DNA of 64,000 bases. It comes from Pseudomonadota bacterium (GTDB lineage: Bacteria > Pseudomonadota > Alphaproteobacteria > Caulobacterales > Caulobacteraceae). Numbering within the stretch: position 1 is the stretch's first letter; the number at the start of each line of letters is the position of its first letter. The notes beneath the pieces were generated by a model. That model was not told where the DNA came from. It saw nothing but the letters and a program-made list of their open reading frames with translations, and ran no database searches. Shown one piece after another: positions 62,714 through 64,000 of this stretch. The DNA lies in NCBI GenBank assembly GCA_018241995.1, contig JAFECT010000003.1, positions 558,001 to 622,000 of the forward strand. Reading direction: 5' to 3'. The position numbers and the translations under genes are program-made.

Positions 62714-63342
62714 TACGGCTTGGCCGCGGGCGCGGGGTTGGCGTCGAAGTTCACCGACGGCGCGTTTTCCGACCCGGCCGGCGCGCTGAACAGCGGCATC
62801 GGCTTGGAGCCGGAGTAGAAGGTGCTGGCCCAGATCGAGGTCGGGAACACGCGCAGGGTGGTGTTGTAGTCCTGGACGGCGGCGTTGTAGTCGCGCCGCG
62901 CCACGGCGATGCGGTTCTCGGTCCCTTCGAGCTGATGGGCCAGGCCCATGAAGGCCGAGTTGGACTTCAGGTCCGGATAGCGCTCCTGCACCACGAGCAG
63001 GCGGCCGAGCGCAGAGCCCAGGGCGCCTTGCGCCTTGTCGTATTCGGCCAGCTTGGCGGCGTCGGGCACCTTGTTCGGGTCGACCTGGATGCTCGTGGCC
63101 CGCGCGCGGGCTTCGGTCACCCCGATCAGCACGCTCTTCTCCTGGGCGGCGGCGCCCTTCACCGTGTTGACCAGGTTCGGCACCAGGTCGGCGCGGCGCT
63201 TGTATTCGTTCTGCACGTCGGCCCAGCGCGCCTTGGCCGCCTCTTGCTTGGTCGGAATGGCGTTGATGCCGCAGCCGGCGAGGCTGGCGCTGGCGGCGAC
63301 CGCCGCGATGGAAAGGGTGATGCGTTTGGCGACGATGTTCAT
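62713..63342 (-). CDS. LemA family protein
   Basis: 209 residues from the ATG at 63342; an in-frame earlier start at 63384 is rejected. A lipobox (SLAGCG) suggests a lipid anchor. The LemA pattern is NEYKRRADLVPNLVNTVKGA followed by ARRDYNAAVQDYNTTLRVFP. It is a helical membrane-associated protein of uncertain role, often paired with TPM/YgcG proteins. It is the first gene of a three-gene operon with both TPM genes. Confidence 0.92.
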   Translation of the reverse strand: MNIVAKRITLSIAAVAASASLAGCGINAIPTKQEAAKARWADVQNEYKRRADLVPNLVNTVKGAAAQEKSVLIGVTEARARATSIQVDPNKVPDAAKLAEYDKAQGALGSALGRLLVVQERYPDLKSNSAFMGLAHQLEGTENRIAVARRDYNAAVQDYNTTLRVFPTSIWASTFYSGSKPMPLFSAPAGSENAPSVNFDANPAPAAKP

Positions 63343-63395
63343 CGGGGTTCCCCCAGGGTCGATGGTCGGAATGTAGGCATGCAAGGGCGACAGCG

Positions 63396-64000
63396 CTATG
63401 GCGCCGCTTCCGCCGCGATCGGGTCCTTGACCGGCTTGCCGAGCTGCTTCTCCCAGCGGGCCACGACCGCCGAAGCGACCGAGTTGCCGACGACGTTGGT
63501 GCCGGAGCGGCCCATGTCGAGCAGGTGATCAACGGCGATGATCAGGGCCATGCCGGCTTCCGGCAGCTTGAAATAGACCAGGGTGGCGTAGATCACGACC
63601 AGGGACGCCCGCGGCACCCCGGCCATGCCCTTCGAGGTGACCATCAAGAGCAGAAGCATGGTGATCTGCTGCGAGACGCTCATCTGGATGCCGTAGGCCT
63701 GAGCGATGAACAGGGTCGCGAAGGTGCAGTACATCATCGACCCGTCCAGATTGAACGAGTAGCCCAGCGGCAGGACGAAGCTGGCGACCTTGGGCGAGAC
63801 GCCGAATTTCTGCAGCACTTCCAGCGTCTTGGGATAGGCGGCTTCGGAGCTGGCGGTGGAGAAGGCCAGCAAGGTCGGCTGGCGGATGGCCGCGAACAGG
63901 CCGAACGCCCGGAAGCCGATGAACAGGAAGCAGGCGGCCAGCAGCACGCCCCACAACAGCCCCAGCGACAGATAGAAGCCGCCGACGAACTTGGCGTAGG
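63396..64000 (-). CDS. Dicarboxylate/amino acid:cation symporter (DctA type), C-terminal part
   Basis: The last 201 residues of a DctA/GltP-type symporter; the 5' end lies beyond the right edge. The visible part contains the substrate and cation region: STASSEAAYPKTLEVL, SFNLDGSMMYCTFATLFIAQ, and the later MVTSKGMAGVPRASLVV and DHLLDMGRSGTNVVGNSVAS. These match the conserved re-entrant hairpin 2 and following helices. It imports C4-dicarboxylates or amino acids with Na+ or protons. Confidence 0.92.
   Translation of the reverse strand, partial: YAKFVGGFYLSLGLLWGVLLAACFLFIGFRAFGLFAAIRQPTLLAFSTASSEAAYPKTLEVLQKFGVSPKVASFVLPLGYSFNLDGSMMYCTFATLFIAQAYGIQMSVSQQITMLLLLMVTSKGMAGVPRASLVVIYATLVYFKLPEAGMALIIAVDHLLDMGRSGTNVVGNSVASAVVARWEKQLGKPVKDPIAAEAAP

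Overview
The window is high-GC bacterial chromosome from an alphaproteobacterium, most likely a member of the Caulobacteraceae (Caulobacter/Phenylobacterium type). Evidence: a FlmG-like flagellin glycosyltransferase gene, flbT, flaF and a 274-residue FljK-type flagellin side by side; a contiguous mreB-mreC-mreD-mrdA-rodA cluster; a TipN-like polar coiled-coil protein; a NrtR-like NAD regulator; a long TonB-dependent receptor; and heavy use of GTG and TTG starts. Apart from one small repeat-bounded GIY-YIG unit there is no sign of a prophage, IS element, integron, CRISPR array, tRNA or rRNA.

Layout. 0-8 kb: the end of a biotin-dependent acyl-CoA carboxylase subunit, a DUF1489 protein, an M48 protease, three paralogous small outer-membrane beta-barrels (each with its own strong terminator) surrounding a FabH-like ketosynthase, and a divergent lipid-kinase/GtrA pair. 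8-20 kb: a secreted S33 hydrolase, a tight HD hydrolase / tyrosine phosphatase / NrtR-like regulator operon, a universal stress protein, a secreted esterase, a cysteine-desulfurase-like enzyme, a DUF938 methyltransferase with a repeat-rich lipoprotein, a MoxR ATPase, and an acidic two-gene operon. 19.5-23.3 kb: the flagellar filament locus (flmG-like gene, then divergently flbT, flaF, flagellin), with a sigma-54-type promoter and a structured leader in front of flagellin. 23.4-25.2 kb: a tandem array of five paralogous small secreted proteins sharing a C-x15-C 'TGSRLP' motif.

25-45 kb: housekeeping and accessory genes, including a diverged ketol-acid reductoisomerase paralogue, APC permease, two sulfotransferases (one downstream of the TonB receptor), a secreted PqqB-like metallo-hydrolase, a membrane-anchored AraC regulator, a TrmN6-like methyltransferase divergent from a polyprenyl diphosphate synthase, the GIY-YIG unit between 60-bp inverted repeats (41874-42380), and an aspartate aminotransferase. 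46-52 kb: the rod-shape operon, with 4-nt start/stop overlaps from mreC through rodA. 52-64 kb: proline iminopeptidase, DUF423, MFS transporter, dipeptide epimerase next to the TipN-like gene, a phospholipase D-like protein overlapping an EEP-family phosphatase/nuclease, a lemA-TPM-TPM operon, and the end of a DctA-type symporter.

The strongest candidate for something undescribed is the GIY-YIG gene boxed by long inverted repeats of a dispersed-repeat type. The five-copy TGSRLP array comes second and the HD/DSP/NrtR operon third. All calls rest on reading the sequence and on remembered family features; no database search was run.
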